A DNA stretch of 64,000 nt from Theocolax elegans (taxonomy: Eukaryota > Arthropoda > Insecta > Hymenoptera > Cerocephalidae): contig CM047431.1 of NCBI GenBank assembly GCA_026168455.1, positions 62,640,910 through 62,704,909 of the forward strand. Reading direction: 5' to 3'. Position 1 is the first letter of the stretch. Each line of letters starts with the position of its first letter. The translations under genes and the position numbers were made by a program. Below are positions 36,019 to 48,776 of the stretch, piece by piece. The notes under the pieces are model-generated. The model searched no databases. It had not been told where the DNA came from and saw only the letters and a list, made by a program, of their open reading frames with translations.

Positions 36019-37997
36019 ACATGTACGTTAAAGTGCACGTATTTATGTATACGTGGACACGCGTATAATCTAGTCAAAGGCTTTTGCACACGTAATATTA
36101 TTGCTCAAAACCCACAAACCGTGTACAAGTATACGTATATATGTATAGATTGTCGTACACTATATACGTACACTCAAATTCAAAGACAAACGCTCAAGTC
36201 AATCGTTGACGAGTACTATTATCTTTTATTTACAAAAGGTATATTGCAACGTTGGATAACTTTAAAAATACAAATAATGCCAGTAATAAGTATACCGGGC
36301 GGGCAACGTTAACGCCAAAGAAATTAACAAAAATCTCAAGTTCCATCGGTACGCGTCAACAATCGACTTGTGGATGCACTTCCTTCTACATTTTTACTCT
36401 TTCAGCAGGCACAAACAAGCGTTCACATTTTATTTATTTCAATTGTATTAAAATTCATTTTTCTTATCTTTTTTTCCTTTTCAACCAATTATTTAAACTC
36501 ATTATCTCTTTTTGTTACACAAGATAAATAACAATCTGAATATCATTTTATTTAATAACAAGGGATATTATACCGATTTTGTTGGACGAGAATTTGATTT
36601 ACGTTTAATTAAACGACCTTTCCACGAGAACCCGTCATTCTTTTCATGCTACGCCATCGCCATCCATCTTTCGAACAAAATAATGAGATGTACTATTTAT
36701 AAGTAAAATTTTTGTAATAAGGTAGTAATTGTTCCCGGGGTCAATGTAAAACTTTTCACTCACGTTCTCTTGATTTATTTATTTTTAATTATTCGTTTAT
36801 TATTGAGTAATATAGTAAAAAAAATAATTAAAATTATTGGTGTGGCTTAAAAACATCTCGAATATAACGGAAAAGATGATTTTTTTCTTCATTTAAATTA
36901 AAAAAATCCAGTTGCCTCATATAAATTGATAAATAGTCCTTTTAAGTTATAAATTAACAATGGAGGATGAAATACAAGTATTATCTTAATTATTTTTTCT
37001 AAGTTTTTTACTTTTTAATATAATTTATGTGAAGTTAATTTACCGAGAATATAGTAAATGCGCTCGAAGTAAAATAATTGAGAGGATTAAATGTCGTTTT
37101 ACTACGATCGAGACCAAAAAATAGGATTTCCCAGATGATCAGAAAAATATTTTAATTCGTAATAAAAAAGTCTAACCTGGAGAGTATGTGGAATTCCCGT
37201 CGAAGCATCGTTTAATTAAACAAACGTCTAATTTTTGCCCACCAAAATCTATACAAGATACCTTAAAATATAAATAACACACCCGAAGATAAAACGTGAT
37301 TCAATTGATCAAGATAAAAGAAAGATAAAAAAAAGTCTTAGATCCACCCTTGTTTGGCGCAATAGAACGAGTGCAACAGCGATAAACAATCTATCAGCGC
37401 AGCTGAGTTAACAGAGTTTATTCCGTTAAAAAGAAATATGAAGATAGATAGAAACAAAAAGAAAGAAAAGTAAAGACGTGTGCAGACACAGTAAGAGATG
37501 CCCCCACCAATGCGAGTTACCCCGGTAACCGCGTGAGTATGCAACGGAAACAAATATTCACTGCTTTATCCAGGATCTCGTTCACATATTTTCAATTGCC
37601 AGTTATCGTTAACCACCAAACACAAGATGGTACAAGAGTCATACTATTCCCGTAATCGGTAAAACAATGAATTTCGGCTTCCCACCGGTTCAATTAATTT
37701 AAATAAATAAATAAATAAATAGGAACAAAAAAAAAGAGAGAACAATGTAAAGAAGAGAAGCGAGGCTGAACGCGTTGACGTGCAAGGAACAAGAATTATA
37801 GGTGTGTCACAGGCCAGAGCGAATGAACAAAAAAAACGGAAAAAAGAAGAAAGTGCAATAGGCTGAGAAATACATAAAAAAAAAAAAGAAATAGAGATGA
37901 GTGAATAATAATGTGCGAAGTAAGTAAATGGCAGCGTTGCAGGGCTCAACGGGCGCGAACGCGTGTCTTCGTTTTACGTAAATCCGGCGATACTCAC

Positions 37998-38198
37998 GTT
38001 TTCGCCGGGTCCACCGAAACCACCGAGGTTGTAGTCACCCATGCCGCTTCCGCTATCCTCCCTGGGTGTTCCCGGACCACCGTTCGCCGGGGAGTTTTTC
38101 ATACCGTCGAGACCGTCACCATTCAGAACCGGGCCCATCGTGTTTGGGCCCATCGGGCCCATGGGTCCTCCTTCCGGACCGCCGCTCATCGGGAAATC
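37998..38198 (-). CDS. Ssdp: Ssdp exon 13
   Basis: Acceptor ATCTTTCAG and donor GTGAGT, phase 0 at both ends, 67 codons. It reads DFPMSGGPEGGPMGPMGPN and on to DGLDGMKNSPANGGPGTPRE and GDYNLGGFGGPGEN. The NSP-N-GTPR(D/E)D block is diagnostic of SSBP proteins. If the donor is not used, the frame runs on through VSIAGFT to a stop at 37974-37976, giving an alternative end. Confidence 0.92.
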
Positions 38199-38780
38199 CT
38201 GAAAGATATCGCGTGCTCACTTTAGAGATCGTCCTTACAAGCATATTACCGAAGCTATCACATTTATGAAAATTCCATATTTATAATTATCACGTAAAGA
38301 ACATTCGAAATCGGGAAATGTCAGAATTCGTACAGTACAAAAAGTGGAATATTATATGTAAATAAATTTACATTAGTCGAAATTGATCACGCAGATACAT
38401 CGCGTTAAACATACTGTATCATTGCTATACCTATCTTCAAAATACAGTGTGGACGTCTCAATTCGACGATACACAATTTTTTTTGAACCCTTACATACCA
38501 TTTATTTAGATTGTAGTCCGGAAAAAGTGTAACTCTTACATTACCAAAATAGCATTAAACGAGTTTACTGTATTTCGGTATTCCTTGGTTACATATTTTC
38601 TTTGTGACTAGAATAAAATTCTGAAAATCTCGATACTTCATCTCGACTATCTCATTTTCTATAACTAGACGAATTTTTGACTTGAAACATTCAAGACATT
38701 TAGAGAGTAACAAAAGTGCAACTCTAATTGCAAGTGCCAGGAGATCCGTCGAGACGACGTTAATGCATTGCAAAACTTAC

Positions 38781-38951
38781 GCCAGGCATATTTCCTCCAG
38801 GGACCGGTTTCATCATCGTGTACATGTTCTCTCCACCGCTGTTGCTGCTGTCCTGCGGACTGGGCATTATGGGCGTCCCGGGTCCAGGTGGCCCACTCGA
38901 GCCAGGTGGCCCTCCGTAGTTACCGGGCGACGACGACGAGTAGTTCATGGG
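38781..38951 (-). CDS. Ssdp: Ssdp exon 12
   Basis: Acceptor CTTCGCAG and donor GTAAGT, phase 0, 57 codons. It reads [19 protein letters not shown] and then [19 protein letters not shown] and [10 protein letters not shown], the best-conserved part of the SSBP body outside the N-terminus. Confidence 0.95.
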
Positions 38952-39774
38952 CTGCGAAGATAAAACGGAGGAATGAGATAGTGATTATCAAACTAAAATT
39001 TTCTTAGACTGTTATATTATTGCTTAGTAAGTATAAATACAATAATTTACTTAATTTAAATGATATTTAAAACAATGAACTTTTGCAATCAATCGTTACA
39101 TTATCATAGTAATGATTATAACTTTTCAATAGATTTTTTTCTTGCTTCTTTCAAACATCATAATTTTATCTTTTTAAGATGTGATAGACAAAATACAGGA
39201 ATCTACTTTTAAAACCTCAAAAATTTTCTACAATTATCGAACTAAAATTCTGGAAAATTTCATACGTGACAGTTAAGCAATATAGAACAAGCTGACAGAG
39301 AGATTATTTTGAAATAATTAATTTTGAATTAATTAACAAATTAATAACCACTTTTCGTCGGTAATGATCGAGTGATTGATCGAAAAATTGATTCTTGCGG
39401 CTGCACGAAAATCTCAATCATTTAGTGGTATAAAATTTTGAATAAAATCATACGTACTATTCAAAGTAAGTAGAGAGCGTTACAGAGACATATTTGGAAA
39501 AAATCAATCTAATGTTAATTAAAAAATAAATAGATTCCAATTTTTTTAGGCTCACATCTCCTTAAGCCTATATTTAGTTTTTTAATCTCCCGCGTTTGAA
39601 ACGACGAGAATATTATAATAAAGTTTCTAACAATACGATTCATGTTTCGGTCACCTGTAGAGGAGATAGACAGACTGCGCAACAGTTAAGTGAGTCATCG
39701 ATCTCGCATTTGGCTGTCATTCATAATAAATTATTAATAATCAAATATTAAACGATTTTAAATCCAAAAAGCAA

Positions 39775-39980
39775 AAGCAGAGTGGGGTATTGTTAAAATG
39801 TTATTATTTTCTTGTATCAGGCATTTCAATAAATTCGTAGTTTTTTTACAATATGTGAAATCCGTCGACATAATCAAAATACTTTACCGTATTTCACATG
39901 ATATAAAAAAATTACGAATTTAATAAGATGTCTGATACAAGAAAATTATATATTTTAACAATAACTACACCGCTTTTCTC
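39775..39980. mobile_element. Foldback MITE-like element in Ssdp intron 11
   Basis: Two arms of about 85-95 bases are inverted copies: GTATTGTTAAAATGTTATTA, CTTGTATCAGGCAT and ATATGTGAAAT on the left, each matched on the right with a few changes. The pre-mRNA could form a long hairpin here. No coding capacity. Confidence 0.7.
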
Positions 39981-40341
39981 TTGGTATTTTCCTTGTTAAA
40001 CCGTTTAATTTTTAGTAACTAATAATTTATAATACTATCATCAGCGACCGACTATCTCACTATTCTCACTTGACTATAGTGCTCCTTATGTATGCGTCTA
40101 GTGGGAAAAACTTTAGATCCAAATTATCAGTTTCAACTATTTTGTCTATTACTTCGACAACCTATATATATATAAGAAAAATATAGAAAAAATAGTTGAC
40201 TTTTAAAAGAAGATGATAAAATTTTTCGTTGCATCTGTCTGATTGTTACGAATACTGAGCTGAACTAGGATAATAGGAAGGAAGGTTCGAAAGCATGGAT
40301 AACGACGAGGGCAGAAGCAGAAGGGCAGAGGAGATACTCAC

Positions 40342-40559
40342 CGTGGAGGTGTTAGGCTGCCACTGAGGCCTACCGCCGGGTCCAGCCATACTCATCGGCG
40401 GCATACCGGCTCCGCTGGGTCCACCGGGCGCGAGGTTGCTGTTGGGTGGTGGGCCCCTCATACCTGGTCCGTAAGTCCCAGGGCCCATGGGTGGCATACC
40501 GCCGGGACCTGCCCTCGGGTGGTTCATCCTTGGATTCATCGGGTTCATGCCGGGCGAGC
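40342..40559 (-). CDS. Ssdp: Ssdp exon 11
   Basis: Acceptor TTGATATAG and donor GTGAGT, 218 nt, entering after one base of a Gly codon. It reads SPGMNPMNPRMNHPRAGPGG, then GPGTYGPGMRGPPPNSNLAP and AGPGGRPQWQPNTST. It corresponds to the NPPRGMGPMGPG...RPPPNSLGP...GRPWPNPNS part of vertebrate SSBPs. Confidence 0.95.
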
Positions 40560-40639
40560 CTATATCAACGAACGAGAAAACATACGGTTACCGGGCTGTC
40601 GAGGACTCTCTCTCTGTCTTTGCGGTCAATCGCTAATCG

Positions 40640-40720
40640 GTAAGAGAGAAAGAAAGAAAAAGAAAGAGAGAGAGAGGGAGACATAGAGAGAGAGAGAGAG
40701 AGAGAGATAAAGTGTGAGAG
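40640..40720 (+). repeat. GA-rich microsatellite
   Basis: Interrupted GA repeat inside Ssdp intron 10. Confidence 0.85.
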
Positions 40721-42110
40721 ATAGAGAGAGCTACGACATCGCGCTCACGGTAAAATTCTTTAATTTTAATCGCTTCTACTTATTCGTATACGATACGCAT
40801 GCTACGGTGCGATATGGTTAATTGCATCAGTCGTCGCGTTAACACCTCTCACATATATTTATATATATATATATATATATGCGCGCGGAGTAAAATCGAT
40901 CGAGTCGTTTCCTTATTTCCTGCGGGAAAGGGATGAGGGAAAAACGAAAATTATTCTCCCTCTTCTCCCAAGAAAGGAAAGCTTCGTTCTCGTAAAGTAT
41001 ATACGGTCGATGTTACTCCGCCATTCGGGTGATTTAAAATAAACAAACGTATATTATAAAGCAAAGCAAATTGTTTCGGTAAAGCAGAGCGGTTAGGCGG
41101 ATGCACACGAGCAATATGCGGTACAAAAGAAAAATACGACGGGCTCTGAGAAATAATAATTTTGTGTGATTACGATCAGTCACACGATAAGCTCGGAAGC
41201 TGATACGAGATAAATAATGAATAAATAAGTTAAACTACGTTAACTGAGACTTGTGGATTTTTCAATTGTCTATGCGTGATGATTCAATGTATATAAATAT
41301 ATATTTCACATATAAATATACACACACGAGCGCGCGCGCGCGCACACACGCATATATATATATATAGACTCGTTTATACATATGTATATATAAATATAAA
41401 CATTGGAGTGGAAAGCGTTTTTGTATTAATGCTAATTCGAAATTATTTATTGGAAAACCAATAATTGTGCGATGGCGATCTCATGCTTTTGCGCTAGGTT
41501 CTCAAGTTCTATGTATAATTTAGAATGAAGAATGTATACTTGGTCGCGGGGTATCGCACGCGTACGGAGGAGGCGTTCGGAAGCGAATTTATCAAATTCA
41601 ACATGAGGATGTAAGTAAATGTAAAACAAAAAAAAAGTTGTAAAGTATCCGGACGAAATGTCTAAGTGAATGAAGATAAAGTTCAACTATCTGGGAAAAA
41701 ATCGGTCCGAATCGAGTGTGTTGGGTTGGTGGTTAATGGTATTGGTTTTATACATAATTATATATAAAATATATAATTTAAAATATATTCATGCTTGCGA
41801 GTAGTGATGCCGATTGTGCGACGAAGCCAGTGCGTTTGCTTACAAGAGGTGACGAGAGTGTAAACAAAATGAAAATAAAAGATGGATGAGCTAGACAGGG
41901 ATGTTGTTAACGTGGAATGGAGAGAGGGTTGGTGGGTAAGTAAGACGACGATTAGTAATTAACAAAGAAAGACGTGATATATCGAATGTTATTGGAAAAA
42001 AAAAATAATCAAATAAATAAATAAGAAAATAAAAAACTAAAAGAGATGAGGTATAAAGCTTGTTCACTAAGTCATGTCAATGTGATTCAATTTGCTGGGT
42101 TGCTTCCTAC

Positions 42111-42140
42111 CTTGCCACCCTACAAAATCTCCAGCTTCGC
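42111..42140 (-). CDS. Ssdp: Ssdp exon 10, 30-nt microexon
   Basis: Acceptor TGTTCCTCAG and donor GTAGGAAG frame exactly 30 bases, giving GEAGDFVGWQ between exons 9 and 11. The length is a multiple of three and phase 1 is kept on both sides, so including or skipping it preserves the frame (Gly codon formed either way). The vertebrate SSBPs I recall lack it. Probably an alternative cassette. Confidence 0.7.
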
Positions 42141-42767
42141 CTGAGGAACACAAGAGCACACATTAGTACGGCAGGTAGGTAAGATCGGATCAATCAATGG
42201 CGAATAACAAGAAGCCTAGTTACTTATATATGCAGTGGCACAGAGAATTCTTTCGTCACAAATTACGTTTTCTACATTAAAATTCATTATAGATATATAT
42301 ATACATGTACTTGTATTAAAAAAAAGAAAACAAGTTTTTAAATAGTATAACATTTCCTCGTCAATAGTGATCAAAAATTATTATTGCCCAACTGAAGCAT
42401 GAAATAACGTTCTAGTTGCTGTTATTGAAAATTGCGGCATCAAAATTAAATATTGACATTACCACATTGTTGAGATTATTATTCAAAAATAAATTCGATT
42501 TTATATTGCAAAAAAAGGAAAAAAAACGAGAGAGATAAAGAGTAATTTAGCATAGACTACTCGTATTTCTTATCTTCTTTTTGTCTTTTCAATGGTATAC
42601 ACGTCTACGAGAATACACTTTAACTGTTTAATTGAATGGAAAAAATTTGTACAACCAAATCAAAAGAAATAAGTACGACTGTTTTAACGATTGCCACTAG
42701 ACATTTCAAAAACCAGTCCACTCCACATCACAGCAATCCATTCCAAATTTAATATTACTTTCCTCAA

Positions 42768-42843
42768 TCATTATTATTAATTATTAATATATTATTATTA
42801 ATATTATTAATTATTAATTATTAATTATTAATTATTAATTATT
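42768..42843 (+). repeat. ATTATTAATT-type repeat
   Basis: Short AT-only repeat, largely self-complementary, within Ssdp intron 9. Confidence 0.85.
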
Positions 42844-42974
42844 ATCTATTTATTATTATTGCTGTGTGGTTTTTGATACGCATGCGTCTATAATATAATG
42901 CCATTCTCCTGTTTGCAACGCTTCTCAATGCCAAGAAAAACTTAGTTCAACGACTACTCTGATCAATCACTTAC

Positions 42975-43023
42975 CTTGTCTAGTTGGGTCCATGCTGTTC
43001 GGCATCATCGGCTGACCAGGCGG
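42975..43023 (-). CDS. Ssdp: Ssdp exon 9
   Basis: Acceptor TTGAGCAG and donor GTAAGT, 49 nt. It reads PPGQPMMPNSMDPTRQ and ends after one base of the next Gly codon. PNSMDPTRQ is identical in vertebrate SSBPs as remembered. Confidence 0.95.
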
Positions 43024-43115
43024 CTGCTCAACAAAATAATAAACAAAGATTAGTATATTCAATAATTAGGCAATACATAGAAAACAATGATGTAATCATA
43101 GAAGGTAGTACGTAC

Positions 43116-43190
43116 CCCGTTAAAGTCGTTTCCCATTTGTGGCATACGAACGTTTGGCCTAGGTCCCGCAGGATATCTGGGTCCCATAAA
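43116..43190 (-). CDS. Ssdp: Ssdp exon 8
   Basis: Acceptor TTCTTGCAG and donor GTACGT, phase 0, 25 codons reading FMGPRYPAGPRPNVRMPQMG and NDFNG. It matches the FM-PRY-GGPRP-RM block of the family. Confidence 0.95.
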
Positions 43191-44889
43191 CTGCAAGAAA
43201 GCGCAAACAATCTTAGATTCGACAACGACGTTCGACGCGTTCGTGGAGTAAGCTTCTCGTATACCACGAAACGAGTAAAAAAGACAAAGAAGCATTAATC
43301 AAATTGTTACTATTTACTCGGTTCGACAAACCCACTACACTGAAATAAAATGAAAATGTAAAGAAAAATAATTGGTATAACAAAATAATTTAAGCAACGA
43401 TTGTCCAACGATGTTCATCGGACTACTGGCAAACGAGTACCGAAACGTAATCTAGATGAAACACAGCGTAACTGTTGTGTTTCATTGGTTACCGCGATTG
43501 GTTCGATCGACAACAGTTGCTTTTATTTTGTTTTCAGTGTAGGATCAAAAACGACTACTGCGTGAAATTAATATTGTTTTGCAGCTTTCACTAATTATTA
43601 ATCGTTAATACTTTTCGAGTAAGGTACATTAACCTTATTCAAGGGGACGTCAAATCCGATAAATAATTCAATTTACCCGCGAAAAATAAGATTACCGACT
43701 GAGAAGTGCTAGTTTTACGATCACTAATATTTTACATAGAACAATTTAAGGACAACCGGGAGAACATTTCTTGCTTTACATTAATCGTATATTTTCATTG
43801 AATTAAAAAGTTTGAACTAATTACATTGAACCTACTGTGTATTTATCGATAACGAATTCAATTCAAATAATTACACATTATCTTTATCGTTATCTTTATC
43901 TTTATCTTTATTTTTATTTAATTTATTTTATTTGTACAAATACTCAAAATTGAGCGACGTAAATTAATATAAGGTAATATTTCCGTACAACTTATTAATT
44001 CATTCGGTGTACCGTGAAAATACGATTAGCATGTTTCATTATCTCTATTCTATTTTCATTGATAAAATTTATTTTTTTTGTTGCTTAATTTTTATTTTAA
44101 AATATGTAGGAATAAAATATATCTGATTTTTAAAATATGGTATAAATTACAAGATATTTTTAAAGCAAGGTAATGTTTATTAAGTATAAGAGTTTAGTCA
44201 ATATTTACGAAGCACAGCAATTTTCTAAAATATTCAACAATAGCAGAATCAAATCTTAAAATACAATTCGAAATTGCAATGAAAAGACGATATTTAATTG
44301 GTTATTTTCAAAATTTTTTATAACATTCTTACAACGAATAAATGGAACTAAATAATGATTTTTTTTATTTAAAATACTCCATGAATATAATTTTGTATCC
44401 TATCATTTGGAGTAGACAAGTTTTAATTCAATGAACCCCCATTACAATGCTATCGTCTCTGCAAGTCAATCAATTATTTTTTGCACTCTACAATTCTGCA
44501 ATATTTCAAGGTGATTGTAAGATATAGTAATTAAAAGATCCACGTTTTTTTGTTAATTGTTGAATATCAGTGCAGAAATTTTGATAATTTTTAATCTCGT
44601 ATTAATTGATGGCTATCCTTAAACTATTCTATACAACTACAAAAAAAACTCAGTCGATAATTCGCAAGCGCGGTAATTTTGAATTATCGATCAGCTGTGA
44701 CGTCTTCTGAACAACATTTAAAATTGACAATTATACTACTTTTGACAAACTAAAGGATATAATCTTCGATCGGTTGACTAATAACAATAATAATCACCGT
44801 TTCGACAGTTTGATTAAAAGAACAAGTCACAAAAGGTTACGTAACAAACATACACTTCTCAAATATAGCAGTATACAAATATCCCGTAA

Positions 44890-44959
44890 ACCAAAAACCA
44901 AAACCAAAAACCAAAACCACAACCAAAACCAAAACCAAAACCAAAACCAAAACCAAAAC
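44890..44959 (+). repeat. CCAAAA microsatellite
   Basis: About eleven units of CCAAAA or CCAAAAA in Ssdp intron 7. Confidence 0.95.
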
Positions 44960-45805
44960 GAAGTGACAAGATAGCCATACAAAAAATCAAATAGTGTGAC
45001 AGTTAGTACTGGAAATAACGAGTGAGAGTTAAACAGTATATAGACAGAGGTATATACGTTAACGAATAACAAGGTAAAACGGATGAGGAAGCAAGTCCCA
45101 TGATTGTATGATATGAGATAAATGACCATGGTGAAATTGTATAAATTCTAATGAGAATGCTCTTAATGTTTATTTGATTCGTATAACTGATGTACTGGAT
45201 AATAAAAGAAAGCCTAATTTATTTAATAATTCTACGTTAGGAATTGCATTATCAGCAATTGTAATAATTCCTCATTAATACTCTGATTTTTCAAACGATT
45301 CGTTAATTAAATTAGGCTTTTTCTATACATCAAGCAATTTATACACAATAAATAAAATATCTTGTGCTTTTCCGTGTTTCAATCGTATAAGAAGCGAGAT
45401 AAAGTAAATATAGATATGGTAAGCACACACAAAATAGGTACAATGACAATAGATTTTGAAATTATTCCGTTTTCGTTTTGTTCTTTCGTTTTACTTTATT
45501 ACATGCTCAATTTTTCGATTATGTCCATTTTTCTTCTCTCGTACGTTTGGATGATGTATTAATGTATAACGATCCACCGCCACACCGAAGCATCGAGTAT
45601 TTACCGATCGATCGATCGAATTGTACAATTTTTCAGTGCCGTTATAAAGCGACGTTCAAATTACCAACAATGTAATATAGATGAATTTTCGACGAGTTTC
45701 GATTGAACGTTCTGCGTCGAATTACATATACCACTTTTCATTATCCCGCATCTCCTCTAAATTTTTCGTTCGATTTCATTCGGATCAAAGAGAACGAAAG
45801 AGAAC

Positions 45806-45808
<3 letters not shown>

Positions 45809-45836
<28 letters not shown>
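45809..45836 (+). repeat. GA microsatellite
   Basis: About fourteen GA units in Ssdp intron 7. Confidence 0.95.
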
Positions 45837-45840
<4 letters not shown>

Positions 45841-46214
45841 AGAGAAGGTCGTTGAAAAATTGAAAAAAAAAGGAAAACTCGTCGTCGCGCGAACGGCTCG
45901 ATCGAAACTCTCGAAAATCTCGCGTGAACAAAACTGTAAACCCAAAGAGAGAGAAAAAAAAGTACATACACACGCACGCGCACACACACACATACGCCAA
46001 AAAAAAGAGAAAAGGTAACGATATAAAAATGAAAGTAAAATGCACAGCACACCATTGTAATATACGTGTATGACGCGAATAATGATAGTGTAAAGGCTCT
46101 GTTTATATTAATATATAATAATATGATAAAATTAAAAAAAAAAAGAAAGATAATAGACTATTTATTTGTTTGTTACTTAAATTTTTGTTTGGATTGTCTG
46201 AAACGACGGCTTAC

Positions 46215-46322
46215 CTGGGTGGACATCATCTGCGAGTGTGGGGGCGGGGGTGGCTGGGGGTGCTGGGGAGATGGCTGTGATGAGGGGTGTGTGGGCGGAG
46301 ATGGTCGCATTGTCGAGTTGTT
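46215..46322 (-). CDS. Ssdp: Ssdp exon 7, Pro/His/Gln-rich cassette
   Basis: Acceptor TGTTGCAG and donor GTAAGC, phase 0 at both ends, 36 codons. It reads NNSTMRPSPPTHPSSQPSPQ, then HPQPPPPPHSQMMSTQ. It has no counterpart in the vertebrate SSBP sequences I recall, where exon 6-like sequence runs directly into QPFMSPRY. Skipping it keeps the frame, so it may be alternatively spliced. Introns on both sides exceed 3 kb. Confidence 0.85.
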
Positions 46323-46918
46323 CTGCAACAAGCAACGCAAAACGCCGGACATGTAGGCAACACTGCGATCCACAGGCAATAAAAACATAGCTTAGAGGTA
46401 AACTAATTTAAAGAAAGAGACAGAGAGAGAGAGACAGAGAGAGAGAGAGTGAGACGGAAAGTGTCGAATAGACGAATGTTGAATAACCCGACGGAGTATT
46501 ACCGGTCAAAATCGCATCTCTGACGTAATCTCGTTCTATTCGACTCGTAGGCTTTTTTTCGGTATTACCTGGAGTACTCTTGCGCATATTCACATGGAAC
46601 AATAAATGGTTGTGTTTACCGTACTCGCAGAGTACGTACGTTACGTTCGACAAAGAAAAAACAAAACAATAGTATTGTATAAGAATAACCAACTTGTTGT
46701 TCCATGATATTGATAAACGAAAAGTAGTACATTACTTTGGCTCAATGAATCAAACTGTATCGTTTGGAGTACAAGATTTTCCCTTGATACGAGATTATTT
46801 CAGAGGTTCCTAAATTAAAAAGAAAAACAAAAAGATTAATTGCTACGCTTAGAAGCTGATAGGTCTTATGCTTATTTTATGATTTCGAGTATGAAGTTTG
46901 ACCGTTCGTATCGTATAG

Positions 46919-46948
46919 GCAGGCAGGCAGGCAGGTAGACAGGCAGGC
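46919..46948 (+). repeat. GGCA-type microsatellite
   Basis: About seven interrupted GGCA units in Ssdp intron 6. Confidence 0.9.
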
Positions 46949-48734
46949 AACAATTAAGTAAATTAACATTTCGTGTCCTAGAATCGGATGTACGGTTCAC
47001 ACACCGTGTGGAAGTTCAACGTTTATTAAATTCTCGAAGGAGATAACTATGCCAATGTCATTTCCGGACAAAATTCCTTTCCACGGAACGTATACGTATG
47101 AACTAAAAGATAAATCTCTAAAATATGCAAAGTTAGATCGCGAATGGTTAAATTAAAAAAAAAGAGAGAGAAAAGAACGATAACATTTATCAAATATCGA
47201 TGTTCACCTCCAAAGTAGACAAAATATAGAAGTAAAAAGATTGAAACATTTCAACATTCTAAAGGATAAAAAGCAAAATCTACTCTTGGTATATATCGCA
47301 ATTTACATTTGAAACATTTACGCTTATTCAACAAGTAAAATATAAATTTATACATTTCTAAGCGTATAAAATTTTCTTAAAAAATTAATTTTGTAATTCT
47401 ACACATTTGGTTGCGATAAAAATTATACCGTATTAACTGTACAATGTGAAAGTATGATAATTTTATCTTCTGAAAGCTTATATTATCGAATTTATACTTT
47501 TGATAAATATTAGTAGTGCTCTTTAAGATGTTTGATGTAATACACTTTTACGCTTATTAAAATATAAAATTTCCATTTTCTATGATTAATTAAACATACT
47601 TATTCGCCCTTTGTTAAGTTGAAAACGTAATTTTATTATTCAAAAATGTGTAAAACACTTTAAATTAATCTTGATCTAATGCATAATTCCTATATTTCCG
47701 TGAAACCAAGAATAAACTCTTTATTTTCCAGATCTAAAATGTGTAAAATAAACGATTTAATCTTTTTACTTACAAATATCGCAGTTTTGCATTTTGAGTA
47801 TACGAAAGATAGATAAAAAAATACGTGACCGTTCAACCGTTCTGTTCAGCGTCTATGGATATCAAAAGACCGATCGTTTGTGGATCTAAAAGTTAAACGT
47901 GAGTACCGAAAAATTAACTTGTTACTTATATCGAAAATGCTTGATCGGTATGGAATCTCTCATTAAACGAGAGCAGTACACATGAAAAATACTGTAGTAA
48001 TCGTTCGTCGAATCGAGATGTTCCATTGAGGACTTGCTGGCCCACAATTTTCACGAACGTAATAGACGAATGCACATCATCGTGTTAGGTACACAATAAA
48101 CTAAAAAAATTTTGTTGAAACAAACAAAATGTTTAATTGAATCATTAAAATGATTTATTTATGAAATATTTAATTGACTCAAATCTGCAGATTATTGGTC
48201 TAACAAAATATTTACTTATTTCAAATAAATATATGTTTAAAAGTATCAAATAGTAATATTTATTTGATTCGATACATAATATATTGGTTTAAAAAAATCT
48301 TTTTATTCTTTCTACAAAATTCATTTAATTAATCTTACTACAATTTTCCGACTACATATTTAAATATTAAATTTTTAGATAGATTACATTTTTTTTAATT
48401 TATCATTATTATATTGATATAAAAAAATGATCACATTGGAGAGTAAAGCTGCTTTTAATTGAAAATTTGTTTACTTGTATGAAATATTTCTTTGAATTAA
48501 TTTGCGTCAAACAAATATTTTCTTACTTCAACTTGATAGTTTTGTTATGTACAATGACATATTTCTTTATTTTGAACCACTACAATCAAAAGCATATTTA
48601 TTTGATAGAAACAAATATTTAGTCCGTTCAAAATTTGTTAAAAAAACGAGTCCAAGTATTGTGGATTAAAGTATGATTTCACACATTACACAAAATTCTA
48701 GGCAATGTTTGCAACATTTGGACAATTTTCGTAA

Positions 48735-48776
<42 letters not shown>

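Larger units (their letters stand above)
29434..37997 (-). other. Ssdp intron 13 (most of it), no other gene seen
   Basis: An 8.7-kb intron (29323-37997 in full). It holds A- and T-rich tracts, degenerate ATC-rich sequence (about 33470-33620), a GCGCGC-like Z-prone tract near 31370, one 190-bp inverted-repeat element (35829-36018) and a weaker one (31984-32375). No RNA gene or nested coding frame was recognised. Frames up to about 140 codons here are simple-sequence or chance. Confidence 0.55.

Noticed and set aside
37911..38225. Plus-strand frame of 104 codons
   Set aside because: Antisense of Ssdp exon 13.
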